Of a stretch of 64,000 nucleotides of DNA, positions 22,921 through 34,119 are shown piece after piece. This DNA is from Bos javanicus. Its lineage: Eukaryota; Chordata; Mammalia; Artiodactyla; Bovidae. The position numbers and the translations under genes are program-made. Every line of letters starts with the position of its first letter. The first letter of the stretch is position 1. The notes under the pieces were generated by a model, which saw nothing but the letters and a program-made list of their open reading frames with translations, was not told where the DNA came from and did no database searches. Location: contig NC_083881.1 of assembly GCF_032452875.1 (NCBI RefSeq), positions 62,627,689 to 62,691,688 on the forward strand. The letters run 5' to 3'.

Positions 22921-23372
22921 GTGCAGGATTTCTTAGCTGCAGCACTGTTAACATTTTGGACTAGATAATTCTTTTGTGAAGGGCTGTCCTATGTACTCTT
23001 GCCTGGAAAATCCCATGGACGGAGGAGCCTGGTAGGCTGCGGTCCATGGGGTCGCTAAGAGTCGGGCACGACTGAGCGACTTCACTTTCACTTTTCACTT
23101 TCATGCCTTGGAGGAGGAAATGGCAACCCACTCCAGTGTTCTTGCCTGGAGAATCCCAGGGTTGGCAGAGCCTGGTGGGCTGCCGTCTATGGGGTCACAC
23201 AGAGTCGGACACGACTGAATCGACTTAGCAGCAGCAGCAGTCCTATGCACGGTAGGATGCTTAGTGGCCTCATGGTGCCAGTAGTATCTCCCAAGTATGA
23301 CAACCACCTCTAGACATTGCCAAATGTCTTCTTGGGGGAGCAAAATCCCTCTCGTTGAGAACCACTTCTTGA
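22921..23372. mobile_element. Old non-autonomous DNA transposon (hAT/MER type), split by Bov-A2
   Basis: Left part 22921-22993 (ctgttaacattttggactag) and right part 23241-23372 (agacattgccaaatgtcttc, then gttgagaaccactt) match a common mammalian MER element whose ends read ttctcaa and ttgagaa. I do not assign a specific family name. The Bov-A2 lies in the middle. Confidence 0.65.
22994..23240 (+). mobile_element. Bov-A2 SINE, 5'-truncated, 7-bp TSD
   Basis: Starts inside the first monomer (tactcttgcctgg), lacking about 30 bp of the usual head, and ends in an AGC tail. The TSD tcctatg lies at 22987-22993 and 23241-23247, so the truncation occurred at insertion. Confidence 0.9.
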
Positions 23373-23716
23373 GTACATCATCATCAGGGGCTCGCAGTGC
23401 TGTTTTAGCTTTGTGTTGTATTGCAAACACGTCCAACTCCAAGTGCATAGCTTTCAGTTTAACAGCATGGTTTCTTTCTAATTCTGTAGTTCTTACATCA
23501 CAAGTAAAAATTACATTGTGAAACCAGAATTAGATTTTTATTCAGCCAAATGTGTGCAATCCTGACATGGTAATGTGTTCTGTAGGAAGGGAGGGAGTGG
23601 TTTACACTTTGAGGGCCTTGTTTCATCATTAAAAACCTTACAAAATTGTATCCTCAAAGATTAAAACTTACTTAGCTGCTCAACTATTTTTTTAAAAGAG
23701 ACATTTATGGGAATCT
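23373..23716. other. Unassigned DNA
   Basis: No repeat or exon recognised in about 340 bp. Confidence 0.4.
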
Positions 23717-24946
23717 TAAGCCCTAGTGTGTGAGATGAGTGCAATTGTGTGGTAGTTTGAGCATTCTTTGGCATTGCCTTTCTTTGGGATTGGAATGAAA
23801 ACTGACCTTTTCCAGTCCTGTAGCCACTGCTGAGTTTTCCAAATGTGCTGGCATATTGAGTGCAGCACTTTCACAGCATCATCTTTTAGGATTTGAAATA
23901 GCTCAACTGGAATCCCATCACCTCTACTAGCTTTGTTTGTAGTGACCTGCCTCCTGAGAAATCTGTATGCAGGTCAAGAAGCAACAGTTACAACTGGACA
24001 TGGAACAACTGGACATGGAACAAACAGACTGGTTCCAAATCAGGAAAGGAGTACATCAAGGCTGTATATTGTCACCCTGCTTATTTAACTTACATGCAGA
24101 GTACATCATGAGAAAGGCTGGCCTGGAGGAAGCACAAGCTGGAATCAAGATTGCCTGGAGAAATAACCTCCGATATGCATATGACACCATCCTTATGGCA
24201 GAAAATGAAGAAAAACTAAAGAGCTTCTTGATGAAAGTGAAAGAGGAGAGTGAAAAAGTTGGCTTAAAGCTCAACATTCAGAAAATTAAGATCATGGTCT
24301 GGCCCCATCACTTCATGGCAAATAGATGAGGAAAACAATGGAAACAGTGAGATTTTATTTTTTGGGGTCCAAAATCACTGCGGATGGTGACTGCAGCCAA
24401 GAAATGAAAAGACGCTTACTCCTTGGAAGAAAAGTTATGACCAACCTAGACAGCATATTAAATAATAGAGACATTACTTTGCTAATAAAGGTCTGTCTAG
24501 TCAAAGCTATAGTTTTTCCAGCGGTCATGTATGGATGTGAGAGTTGGAGTATAAAGAAAGCTGAGTGCCAACGAATTGATGCTTTTGAACTATGGTGTTG
24601 GAGAAGACTCTTGAGAGTCCCTTGGACTGCAAGGAGATCCAACCAGTCCATCCTAAAGGAAATCAGTCCTGAATATTCATTGGAAGGACTGATGCTGAAG
24701 CTGAAACTCCAATACTTTGGCCACCTGATGCGAAGAGCTGACTCATTGGAAAAGACCCTGATGCTGGGAAAGATTGAAGGTGGGAGGAGAGGGGGATGAC
24801 AGAGGTTGGATGGCATCACTGACTCAATGGACAAGAGTTTCCGTAAACTCCAGGAGTTGGTGATGGACAGGGAGGCCTGGAGTGCTGCAGTCCATGGGGT
24901 TGCAAAGAGTCGGACATGACTGAGTGACTGAACTGAACTGAACTGG
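23717..24946. mobile_element. BovB LINE with inverted 5' segment
   Basis: 23717-23944 is BovB in antisense, running toward the element's 5' side; 23945-24946 is BovB in sense, starting at the CLLRNLYAGQ codons and ending in the gaact tail. About 360 bp that separate these parts in intact copies (for example the 5730-5500 region of the minus copy) are missing at the junction. The sense part encodes GVHQGCILSP, but YADD has become YAYD (tatgcatatgac near 24173), a catalytic-box change. Inversion plus junction deletion is the twin-priming structure known for L1. Confidence 0.88.
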
Positions 24947-25484
24947 TGATAGATACATAGAAACTTGCATGAGGCACATTCAACAAGTTTATTTCTGGTT
25001 TTATAGGAAGTTGAAAGCAGCAGAGAGAAAAAAGTGCCACCCTTGTATCCTTTGGTGATGGTTCTTGACATTTTAGTGTAAGTTATTACCATAGCATATT
25101 GGTTTAATGTTCCCTTAACATCTGTGGTTTACTCAAAGTTTCTGAAAATGGGAAAAATGTGTGTTCTGTCGTTGTTCAGCTAAGAAATGGCATTTCCAGA
25201 TCACTTTAATCATATATGATTGAATCTTCGAAAGTGAATTTTACTATGCTGTGGTGCCTGGGGAGACACAGATTGCATAAATTCACTTAGACTCATGACT
25301 AATATATGACACCATTAAGAGAATTTTATTTTGAATTCCTTTTTACTGTTATTATCTACTTTGCCTAAAGGCCTCTTGACTCAAAGTGTTTCACAGAGCT
25401 CAAATGAGACCCATGTTATTTTGTTAAATAGAACGTTCTTTCATGTTGCTATGATGTTCAGGAATATTTAAGAGCTTCCAATTG
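24947..25484. other. Unassigned DNA
   Basis: No repeat or exon recognised. The long antisense frame over 24355-25092 is a shadow of BovB plus unrelated flank. Confidence 0.4.
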
Positions 25485-25782
25485 TCAAAAATAAAGTTCT
25501 AACTCTTTTCCATGGCACTTAAAGCCTTTCCTAACTGGGCAACTTTAGGTTGCCCATCTTTTCAGATTTGTCTCCTTTACCTCCATTTGCTCGTCTCCAT
25601 ATCACACTTCGGGGGCAATGAACTCAGTTGCCCAGGGCATCCTTGCATTTTTCTGCCTTTATAGCTTTTCTCATGTTATGATTTCTACTCCACAGATTCC
25701 AATCCATGTTTCAGAATTTTTTCCATGAAAATTTCCCAAATTTTCTCTGTTGGAATTAATCTCTCTCTGTGTCCTATAATAT
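25485..25782 (+). mobile_element. L2 LINE fragment, sense
   Basis: Carries the L2 order of phrases: aaagcctttcctaactggg, a tttgctcgtctcc region, and tccatgaaaatttcccaaat. It is degraded with no clear ends. Confidence 0.5.
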
Positions 25783-25791
25783 TTGGAAAGC

Positions 25792-26214
25792 TCTGCTGCT
25801 GCTGCTGCTAAGTCGCTTCAATCATGTCTGACTCTGTGTGACCCCATAGACAGCAGCCCACCAGGCTCCCCCATCCCTGGGATTCTCCAGGCAAGAACAC
25901 TGGAGTGGGTTGCCATTTCCTTCTCCAATGCGTGAAAGTGAAAAGTGAAAGTGAAGTCGCTCAGTTATGTCCGACTCTTCATGACCCCATGGACTGCAGC
26001 CCACCAGGCTCCTTCATCCATGGGATTTTCCGGGCAAGAGTTTTGGAGTGGGTTACCACTGCCTTCTCCAATGCATGAAAGTGAAAAGTGAAAGTGAAGT
26101 TGCTCGGTTGTGTCCGACTCTTCGCAACCTCATGGACTGCAGCCTACCAGGCTCCTCCACCCATGGAATTTTCCGGGCAAGAGTACTGGAGTGGGGTGCC
26201 AATTGCCTTCTCCA
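25792..26214 (-). mobile_element. Bov-A trimer SINE, single 9-bp TSD
   Basis: Three Bov-A monomers head to tail (about 25792-25925, 25926-26069 and 26070-26214), each pair joined by the gaaagtgaaaagtgaaagtg-type linker, with one GCT-complement tail at the left. The TSD ttggaaagc at 25783-25791 and 26215-26223 brackets the whole unit, so it went in as one piece. Standard Bov-A2 has two units. Confidence 0.92.
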
Positions 26215-26223
26215 TTGGAAAGC

Positions 26224-27689
26224 ACTACACTGGTGCTTTTCAAACTATCTGTGGGAAGAACTAGATTTTTTCAAAATTTCTTATTTATTACAGGCCAATA
26301 TGTATTCTCCTGTCTATGACCAGTACTGGGATAGCGCCATGTAAAATTCACATATCTGAACTGTCTAGACCCCATTCAATGAGCCAAGTCCACTTGATTA
26401 CACATTTGAGTGGTGCAGCTGTGTCCACTGCTGTAAATGTGTCTAAACGATTATTTGCAATCTCTGTACTGGTTCTGTTGCTGTCTGATGAGAAATAGTT
26501 CATGAGGTGGTGCTGGTTCAGAGACTACACTTTAAATAGCTCTGCCCTAGACGATAAGCTCTGCAAGACAGGGCCCATGTCTGCTTTTTTCATCATTATT
26601 ATCCTAGCATCTGGCATTGCCATCACATGGTAAGCACACTTATTCCACATAGAAGTGTCATATTACAGATCAAAGTACCAAAGTAACTTGGATCAGATCT
26701 TGATCACTTTTTAGCATTTACAGGATGATCATGTCTAACCTGTATCAATAAGAAATATCGGACTGAAAATAGAAATTAATGAGAATATCAGACTGTTCTC
26801 TTTTAAACATACATTCTCTTTAGTATAAAATCTCCTGAAATGGAACACCCAACCTGCTAGTCCTGGTATAACATTTAAGAACGAAGCTCACTTAATGATT
26901 TCATTTTCTTTCCCTAAATAGTTGCAAAAACTCACTGTATTCAACTTAATTTAAGTGAAATAAATGCAGATAAAAGAAATCTAAAACACTTTGCCTGTTA
27001 AATAACAGTGTTGAAAAACTAAGAGAAATGTATTTCTTGTAGGAAAAAGACCCCACGAAAAGAAAACTATATTTGAAATCAAAATGGCACCTCAAGGGGA
27101 TACTAAATAGTCCAAAATTTTAGTTTTGAAAATGAGAATCACATGGAGTTAGTTTAACATCTACCACTGTAATTTTCTACTTGGGAAAACACCTGGTATA
27201 TGAGTCATATTTTCAAAATTTAAAATTTAAGAGATATAGAATACTTGACAATGCTGTTTTTGAACATAGATTTCTAACTTTTAGTAGTTCAAGAGTGTCT
27301 TTCTGAAGTGGTAAGTAGTTGTAATTGAATGTTCATATTTTTCATTGACTATTTCATTGTATTAAAAACTGACAGTCAAGAAAAACATGAACACTTACTA
27401 TATGTTTTCCCCACCCTTATTACCCACTGAGTTTTCCATGGAACTTTTGACATTTCTGGGAAACATGTGGCATATGACCAGAACCATAATTAGTAACAAT
27501 TTGATGTTATAGGAATTCAGATTTTGGCAATTTCTAACTTTTTCGTTTGCAATGCAAAAGCAGTGAATACAGATCCTAAGGGTGCATTCTGGAGTCAGCT
27601 TTTCCCTCCTTTACAAACTGTGATATTGTTTTGAAGACTCACAAACACATTTATAGCTTGCCCTAGACCCAGAAGCTGCCAGAAGGAGG
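26224..27689. other. Unassigned AT-rich DNA with an L2-like scrap
   Basis: About 1.5 kb. Positions 26540-26640 (gataagctctgcaagacagg, then tctggcattgcc) resemble an L2 or MIR 3' end in sense. Nothing else is recognised, and no frame over 65 codons lies in the interior. Confidence 0.4.
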
Positions 27690-27855
27690 TGCTGTTCTAA
27701 GCACTTTACACACACCAACTTATCTAATCATGGCAATAACAGGGGAAAAAACAAGAGCATGAAGACATTAACTTGCCAAAATCACTTCCATGAGAAATTG
27801 CGTAGTTGAGATTCATCTCAGGGAGTCTGGCTCCAGATTCTGTGCTCTGACTTTC
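27690..27855 (-). mobile_element. MIR SINE, antisense
   Basis: gctgttctaagcactttaca at the left, a degenerate core, then ggagtctggctccagattct, the complement of the MIR gagccagactgcctggg region. Ancient and diverged. Confidence 0.65.
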
Positions 27856-27972
27856 ACAGAGTAGTGTCTTGTGCTGCATTGCTCCTGTAAGTAGAGACTG
27901 CATTGGTAGAATCCTGCTGAAGAGTTTATTTTCTTGCTGACTGTCTCTGGGAAATGCCAGATGACTATGAAT

Positions 27973-28044
27973 GATGGGTAACTGGGAATTCTGGGTAGCC
28001 AAGGAATCCTGGGTAACCAGGGAATGCTGGGTAACTGGGGGAAA
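27973..28044 (+). repeat. 18-bp minisatellite, four units
   Basis: Units start at 27973, 27991, 28009 and 28027 around the core ctgggtaac-agggaat. The period of exactly 18 keeps a frame open that would read as a six-residue repeat (NWEFWV, AKESWV, TRECWV), but nothing suggests translation. Confidence 0.9.
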
Positions 28045-28610
28045 GGGGTGCAAAGCCCTTAGTTATCTGCTTACTCTGAGCAACTTTCTAGCATCTGAAA
28101 ACCAAAGAATTGTCATCAGTACAAGGTCAGGGACTGTCCTACAGAGTCTGTCACTCTCACATAGGATCCCTAAAAACAGTGTTATCTTTGAGTCAGAAGG
28201 GTGAATATTTGTAGTAATCACTTTTGCTTTGTGTTGGAAGCCATGGCTGCTGAGGCTAAAAATCACAGAAGTAAGGCATCCCATGTTACTATGGAGTAAC
28301 TGAGGACTGAAACTGAGACATTGCTTAGCAACAGGCATCATAGTATTTACTCTTTTGAGCAGGAGCAGCAAAAGCAACTGGTATGTCTTATCGATGTCCT
28401 GGCAGGCATTCTTATTTTCCTTCCAACTGACACTGCTTGTATCCACTGTCCTGGTATTAGCAAAGTGCTTAGACTGCGGCTTGGTGGGGCTTGATTTCAG
28501 TAAATTCGCATAAGTACAGAGATCAATCCTGAAAGCTGGTGTTAAACCAATAGAACCAAAAAGAAATTAGGCTGCAGGTAAGAAAAAGTAACAAAAGATT
28601 CCTACCACTC
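28045..28610. other. Unassigned DNA
   Basis: No repeat recognised. The 127-codon antisense frame at 28063-28446 has no recognisable motif and no exon borders that I can support. Confidence 0.4.
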
Positions 28611-28620
28611 TAATGTTCTG

Positions 28621-28739
28621 AGTGCTCAGTCTCTCAGTTGTGTCCAACTCTTTTGTGACCCCATGGATTCCAGGCTCCTTTGTCCATGGGATTTTCCAGG
28701 CAAGAATACTAGAGTGAATTGCCATCTCCTACTGTAGGT
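28621..28739 (-). mobile_element. Bov-A monomer with 10-bp TSD
   Basis: A single Bov-A unit of 119 bp without tRNA head or second monomer, flanked by the exact repeat taatgttctg (28611-28620, 28740-28749). Whether it is a true monomeric insertion or a truncated dimer or Bov-tA cannot be told by eye. Confidence 0.9.
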
Positions 28740-28749
28740 TAATGTTCTG

Positions 28750-29098
28750 TATAAGGCTCCTAATTTTCACTCCTGGCAAGTATGTGATGGTAAGTGATAT
28801 CACTCCTGTAAGATGCGGGAACTTGCTGAAATACTGTTTGGACTTATTATTTTGTTGGCCTTGATCTTCCAGGCACTGACAGAATCCATAACTAAAAGTG
28901 AACATAATCCATGTTTCCTCCTAATAAAAATGTAATGGTTTCACTAATAACAGTGCTAGTACTCCCCTGTCATTTACCCAAGCCCTCCTTGCATCTTCAA
29001 ATTAAGAGTAGCTGTACATCTGAGAATCCTGGCATTCTATCTTTTCTTTCTCTGCCCCCAAAGTCATTCTAGCTTGGTATCTTAAATTACGGTGTTCT
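28750..29098. other. Unassigned DNA
   Basis: About 350 bp with nothing I can name. Confidence 0.4.
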
Positions 29099-29111
29099 AA
29101 CTTGACTTCTG

Positions 29112-29391
29112 GAGAAGGCAATGGCACCCCACTCCAGCACTCTTGCCTGGAAAATCCCATGGACGGAGGAGCCTGGTGGGCTGCAGTCCATGGGGTCTCG
29201 AAGAGTCGGACACGACTGAGCAACTTCCCTTTCACTTTTCACTTTCCTGCATTGGAGAAGGAAATGGCAACCCACTCCAGTGTTCTTGCCTGGAGAATCC
29301 CAGGGACGGGAGAGCCTGGTGGGCTGCTGTCTATGGGGTCGCACAGAGTCGGACACGACTGAAGTGACTTAGGAGCAGCAGCAGCAGCAGC
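29112..29391 (+). mobile_element. Bov-A2 SINE with 13-bp TSD
   Basis: Full dimer with (AGC)6-type tail. The TSD aacttgacttctg lies at 29099-29111 and 29392-29404 with no mismatch, which suggests a fairly recent insertion. Confidence 0.95.
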
Positions 29392-29404
29392 AACTTGACT
29401 TCTG

Positions 29405-30195
29405 CTCTGATGATGAGCAAGAAATTCCAAGGCCTGAGGCCATCTTAAAGGAAAGATTCTCTAAAGTGGCTTGAACAGTTGTGGGAGGAAAGAGGAGCTA
29501 ATGTTCCTACATGAAGACAGTGGGGAAAGAATCAGTTCATCCCTGGAACAGAGGCAGCTGTTCATCCCAGAGCGGGGAGATGTTCCACTTGGATTGTCAT
29601 CCATTGATTAATGACTGTTTGGTCCCAAGATAGATGGAGAAGTTTGGAATTCAAGTGAGCATATTGTTCACTTCTTTTTCCCTCTTGGGGAAGGGTCCTG
29701 GAATGTGTAATTTTTCTTCTTGTTTCAGTTTGCAGGGATTTCCACGTGCTTGGCTTTGCTTTTGTTATGTGGTGTCCTAGAATCACTAATTAATTATGGA
29801 CCCAGTTCCTTCTGTGCACTTTGCTAATTGGATGTCTTGAAAATTGCTCCGTGCTGGCTTAAATAATGAGAGAATTAAAAGGCTGAGAGGTGCTGGGAAA
29901 GATAGAGACCATGACCACTGGAAATTCAGCAAGTGTCACAGCTGATATCTGTTACCCCAGTAAACAGGTGAGACAGAGGACTGGGACCGCAGGGCTATAA
30001 AAAGTACATGCAATGAAGCGATGAAAGGGGACAGGGTCAGCAAGAGCATCCATTGTTGAGAAAAACATTTTTGTGGATGGAAATCCTGTCTGAAGATCAT
30101 ATGGTCTGGGCAGCTCCAGTCAGTTAATGCCTCCTGTTGGGCAAGTAGAAGGGAGAGTGCTCCCTGAGAACAGGGAAAGAGCCAGGACTTCGGAG
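29405..30195. other. Unassigned DNA
   Basis: About 790 bp; no repeat or exon recognised. Confidence 0.4.
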
Positions 30196-30421
30196 TCCAA
30201 CATCCTGACATCTGTGTCTGGACTCTGCCATTTGCTAGCTGTGGGATTTGGAGCAAATGACTTTACCTCTCTAAGCATCCAGCTCTTCATCTGTGAAGTG
30301 AAAAATAATGGTACTTGTCTCAGAATTGTGGTGAGGAGTAAGTGGGAGCAAATTGGTTAGTGTCTAGACCACTTCCTGGCACACAGCAAACTCTCAGTAG
30401 TGGCTCGCCATTATTGTTATG
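30196..30421 (+). mobile_element. MIR SINE, sense
   Basis: Clear MIR order: tgtctggactctgccatttg, a tagctgtgggat core, tttacctctctaagc, a catctgtgaagtg phrase, then acttcctggcacacagcaaa. Confidence 0.85.
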
Positions 30422-30845
30422 CAGTTATGTTCTCAACATAATGATTTAATAACAGTAAAAATATTAATAACAGGTAAGGTGCTTAGCCTGGCACAGCTCA
30501 GGAAGGGTTGGCTTTAAAATGCATTATAGGATAATCATTATTCCCATTCTATCTTTTCCACTCTCCTCCTGGCCAGTTTGGTTTTCCCTCTTACCCCCCA
30601 TCCCCACCTCACCCCCACCTCACTCTTCCTCTTAGGGAAGAAGAGGAATTTTAAAAACTGGATGAGAAAAGTGCAGCTGTTCAGCTGTGGCCTTTGGTTA
30701 TTGGAAAGGATGCCCCCAGACCACAGCTGGTCAAATAACCCCTGGAAACCATTCCCAAAGTGCATTCTATTAGCCTCTGCTGCTACTTATATCATTTAGA
30801 CAAAGGTGATTTGCAATTTCAGATTCCAAATTTTTCTTCCCCATT
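30422..30845. other. Unassigned DNA
   Basis: A pyrimidine-rich C/T tract at about 30550-30630 (ccccacctcacc-type words) is the only notable texture. Confidence 0.4.
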
Positions 30846-30995
30846 AGAACGAAAGCCTTCAAGATGGCAAGGATTTTTGTCTCTTTTGTTCACTGCTATT
30901 TCTCTAGTATTTTACTTGGTGTTATTTTTCTAGTGTTTAGAGCTATGCCATGCACATGTATGTGTCCAGTGAGTATTTGTTGGAGGGAAGAGGAA
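30846..30995 (+). mobile_element. L2 LINE 3' end, sense
   Basis: Gaaagccttcaagatggcaa, then tttgtctcttttgttcactg, then gtgagtatttgttggaggg follow the L2 3' end. A purine microsatellite of gaaa and ggaa words follows at 30996-31022. Confidence 0.7.
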
Positions 30996-31129
30996 AGGAA
31001 GAAAGGAAAGAAGGAAGGACAGATGAATTTCACCCAGCAGAGCTTGAAGCCAAAAACAAAATGTCTTAGAAAGGAGATCTCCTGGCTAGTTTAGTCTAAT
31101 GGGTTGACAGAGAAGGCCTGTGGGTGTTC

Positions 31130-31270
31130 AAGTCAACAAGCATTTAGTGAGCACCTACCCTGCACCTGGCACTGTGCCAGGTGGTAGGGATACAACAAAG
31201 AAGATGCTGTCTTTGCCACCAGTGACAGAGGTCTAGGAGGGATCCAGGCAGTCTTAAGTGTGATGTAACC
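31130..31270 (-). mobile_element. L2 LINE 3' end, antisense
   Basis: Caagcatttagtgagcacct and ctggcactgtgccaggtg are the complement of the L2 3' terminus. Confidence 0.75.
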
Positions 31271-31350
31271 GAGGCACCTTTTGGAGCAAAATGGGTAATT
31301 TGTGTATTACCAGTATATACAGGGTAAAAACAGTACAACTTGATCGGTGC

Positions 31351-31855
31351 TGTATTGGTGATGGACAGGGAGGCCTGGCATGCTGCAGTTCATGCGGTCG
31401 CAAGGAGTCAGACATGACTGAGTGACTGAACTGAACTGAAGAGCTGCCATAACAAAGTATCACAAACTGGCAGCTTAAAACAACAGAGAATTATTCTCTC
31501 ACAGTTCTGGAGGCTAGATGTTTGCAATCAAGGTTTTGTCGGGACCATATTCCCCCCAGAGGATCTAGAGAAGAAGTCTGCCTTGTTTCTTCCGACTTCT
31601 GGTAGCCCAGGTACCAGGTGCTGGTTTGTGGCAGCATAGCTCGAATCTCTAGTTCTGTCTTCACGTGGCAGTCTTCCTCTTGTGTCTCTGTCTTCTCTTA
31701 GAGGGACTCCCATCATGTTGAGTTAAGACTCCACCCTGCACCAGTCTGACTTCATCTTAACTAATCAAATCTGCAACTACCCTATTTACAAATCAGGTCA
31801 CTCTGAGATACTGAGGATTAAGACTTCAACATATCTTTTTGAGAAGACACAGTGC
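31351..31855 (-). mobile_element. MLT1-type ERVL-MaLR solo LTR relic, split by a BovB tail
   Basis: Antisense LTR pattern: tgtatt terminus, then (after the BovB) gctgccataacaaagtatca, acagttctggaggctagatg, and near the far end cttcatcttaactaatcaaa and aagacttcaacatatc. Only LTR sequence is seen, with no retroviral genes. The subfamily is not determined. Confidence 0.7.
31357..31440 (+). mobile_element. BovB 3' tail, 84 bp
   Basis: Only the last 84 bp of BovB (ggtgatggacagggaggcct to the gaact tail), inserted six bases inside the LTR terminus. No TSD is evident. Confidence 0.85.
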
Positions 31856-32474
31856 TGACTAGGATTTTATTTATTCTCACTAGGATTTTAGACGCAAGGT
31901 AGAGGCTTTAAGGTGACCCTGGGTGTCAACATTAGGTGAGTTGATTCAAAGTCACTGAGTCATATCTGAGGATATCAGTAAATCTTGTATTTATACTGAT
32001 ATATAGATTAATAGATAAACATATATGTATGTATATATACACAGCTATGTTCTTATATGCAGATGTGTGTATGTATATCACACACATATACATATACTCA
32101 TATACATATATATATATACATGCAGATAAATAGATACAGAAATTAATATTGATATGTGTGTATTGATGGGTTCATGTACATACATGTATTTTCTAGCTCT
32201 ATCTACTGAATGAATCTAGAAGCAATGATGCCCAGTAACAAGGAACACACCCAGCTCCCACATCTTGGTTTCTAAATACCATTCTCCAAATGGAGGAATG
32301 GCTGATTTTAGAGCTGAGGCAGGGAAAAATATGAGATGAATTTGGGGTACCCTGTAGTGCTAAAATGTTTAGAAGTGATTTTTTTTTAAAGGATAGAGCA
32401 TGTCAAAAGATACAGGAGTCAACTTGAAAGCTCCCTGTAGCCAAAGATGGATTAATTTAAGAAAAAGAAGAAAA
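31856..32474. other. Unassigned DNA around a TA/CA tract
   Basis: Apart from the microsatellite at 31995-32170, nothing is recognised. Confidence 0.4.
31995..32170. repeat. Imperfect TA/CA/TG microsatellite region
   Basis: About 175 bp of alternating purine-pyrimidine words (tatgtatg, cacacacatatacata, tatatatata). Confidence 0.8.
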
Positions 32475-32630
32475 GTAGTAATTCCCTGATGGTCCAGGGA
32501 AATCCTGTAGAAAATCCAGTAGAAAATCCTGATGATTAGGATTCTGAGGTCCCGCTGCAGGGGCACAGTTCAATCCCTGGTTGGGGAACCAAGATCCTGC
32601 AAGCTGCATGGCATGGATGAAAAAAAGGAA
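32475..32630 (+). mobile_element. CHR-2-like SINE with an internal expansion
   Basis: Head aattccctgatggtccag and body ttcaatccctggttggggaa, then ccaagatcctgcaagctgc. Between head and body lie about 40 extra bases in which the words tagaaaatcc and aaatcctg repeat, so the tRNA-like promoter is spread apart. Confidence 0.75.
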
Positions 32631-32948
32631 AGAAAGAAAGATAATGATAGTATTAGTATAGGTTATAGACAAAGAATGAAATACACCCATGTGTCTATAC
32701 TGGTATAAAGAAATGATAGAATGAATAAATAAATAAATAGAAGAAAATCTTTCTTACAGAAGAATTCAAACTACAAATGTAGAAGATATGAAGGCAAAAA
32801 AAAATTTTATCCTTAGAACACTTAAGTAGACAAGTTGCCGCAGACAAGATCCACTGATGAATCCTAATATTGATGGGCAAATCTTTAGGAGAAAAAGATG
32901 TTTGCATAGTCTCAGAGTCTCTCTCCCAAAAGATTGATTGATTACTGT

Positions 32949-33228
32949 GGTTGCTGCTGCTGCTGCCAAGTCGCTTCAGTCGTGTCCAACTCTGTGTGAC
33001 CCCATGGACTGCAGCCTACCAGGCTTCTCTGTCCATGGGATTCTCCAGGAAAGAACACTGGAGTGGGTTGCCATTTCCTTCTCCAATGCATGAAAGTGGA
33101 AAGTGAAAGTGAAGTCACTCAGTCATGTCTGACTCTTAGCGACCCCATGGACTGCAGCCCACCAGGCTCCTCCATCCATGGGATTTTCTGGGCAACAGTA
33201 CTGGAGTGGGGTGCCATTGCCTTCTCCC
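32949..33228 (-). mobile_element. Bov-A2 SINE with 9-bp TSD
   Basis: Antisense dimer. The TSD gattactgt lies at 32940-32948 and 33229-33237. Confidence 0.93.
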
Positions 33229-33299
33229 GATTACTGTAGTAGTTTTCATTTAATGCACAGATTGTTTGATAGCTCTCCGTCCAGGAGGTGGAGCTTAAT

Positions 33300-33890
33300 T
33301 TTCTTTGGGTTTACACTGGACTTAGTGACATATTTCTAAGATGTAGAGTATGAAAGAAGAACTTTCCATTGGTAAACTTCACAATATTACTTAAGAAGGA
33401 GTCCGGATGAATATCACTGTTGATGAGTAGCATCTAATCATTGAAATAAAGGGCACTTTACCTTGGTGATATCCTTCCTCCAATTCCCTAAACCTAATCA
33501 TGAGAAAATACCAGACAAACTCAAACTGACAGAAAGTACATGACACCTGACCTCTTCTAAAGTGTTACAGTCATGAAAAACAAGGAAAAGTCCAGAAACT
33601 GTCACAGATTGGAGGAGACTAAGGAGACGTGGTGACAGATGTACTGTGGTATCCTCGGTTACATCCTGGAACAACAACAACAAAATAATGGGAAAACTGG
33701 GGAAATCCAAATACAGCCTGTAATTTACTTAATAGTATTATACCAATGTTAATTTCTTAATTTTGACAAATATGCCATGGCGATAAAAGGTGTTAGAAAT
33801 AGGAGAAGCTGGGAAATTCTCTGTACTACCTTTGCAGCATTTTAGTATGCCTAAAATTATTCAAAAATAAAAAGTTAAAAAAAGAAGGCT
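33300..33890 (+). mobile_element. Ancient L1 (L1M/L1ME-type) 3' UTR, sense
   Basis: Ordered phrases of an old L1 3' UTR: cagtcatgaaaaacaaggaa, agaaactgtcacagattgga, catcctggaacaacaac, aatagtattataccaatgtt, ending tcaaaaataaaaagtt with an AATAAA signal and A-rich tail near 33865-33885. Confidence 0.7.
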
Positions 33891-34119
33891 GTAAGAGGAG
33901 GATCCCATAGCAATAATATCAGATTGTTCCAGGGACCGTTCTCTGAGTGCTTACATCACTTACTCTGGCTGTGTGGTCTAGATGAGATGCAGCTATCAGC
34001 TCCCGCTTTGGGCTGGACCCCACAAAGTCCTCACACTGCCCTGAAGTCCTGACAGTATCTCCCTCCCAATATTCATGTTATCCCTCTAATTTTATCTCCT
34101 ACTACTCTCTTAAATATTG

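Noticed and set aside
24355..25092. A 245-codon minus-strand frame
   Set aside because: It is the antisense shadow of the BovB 3' half plus unrelated flank.
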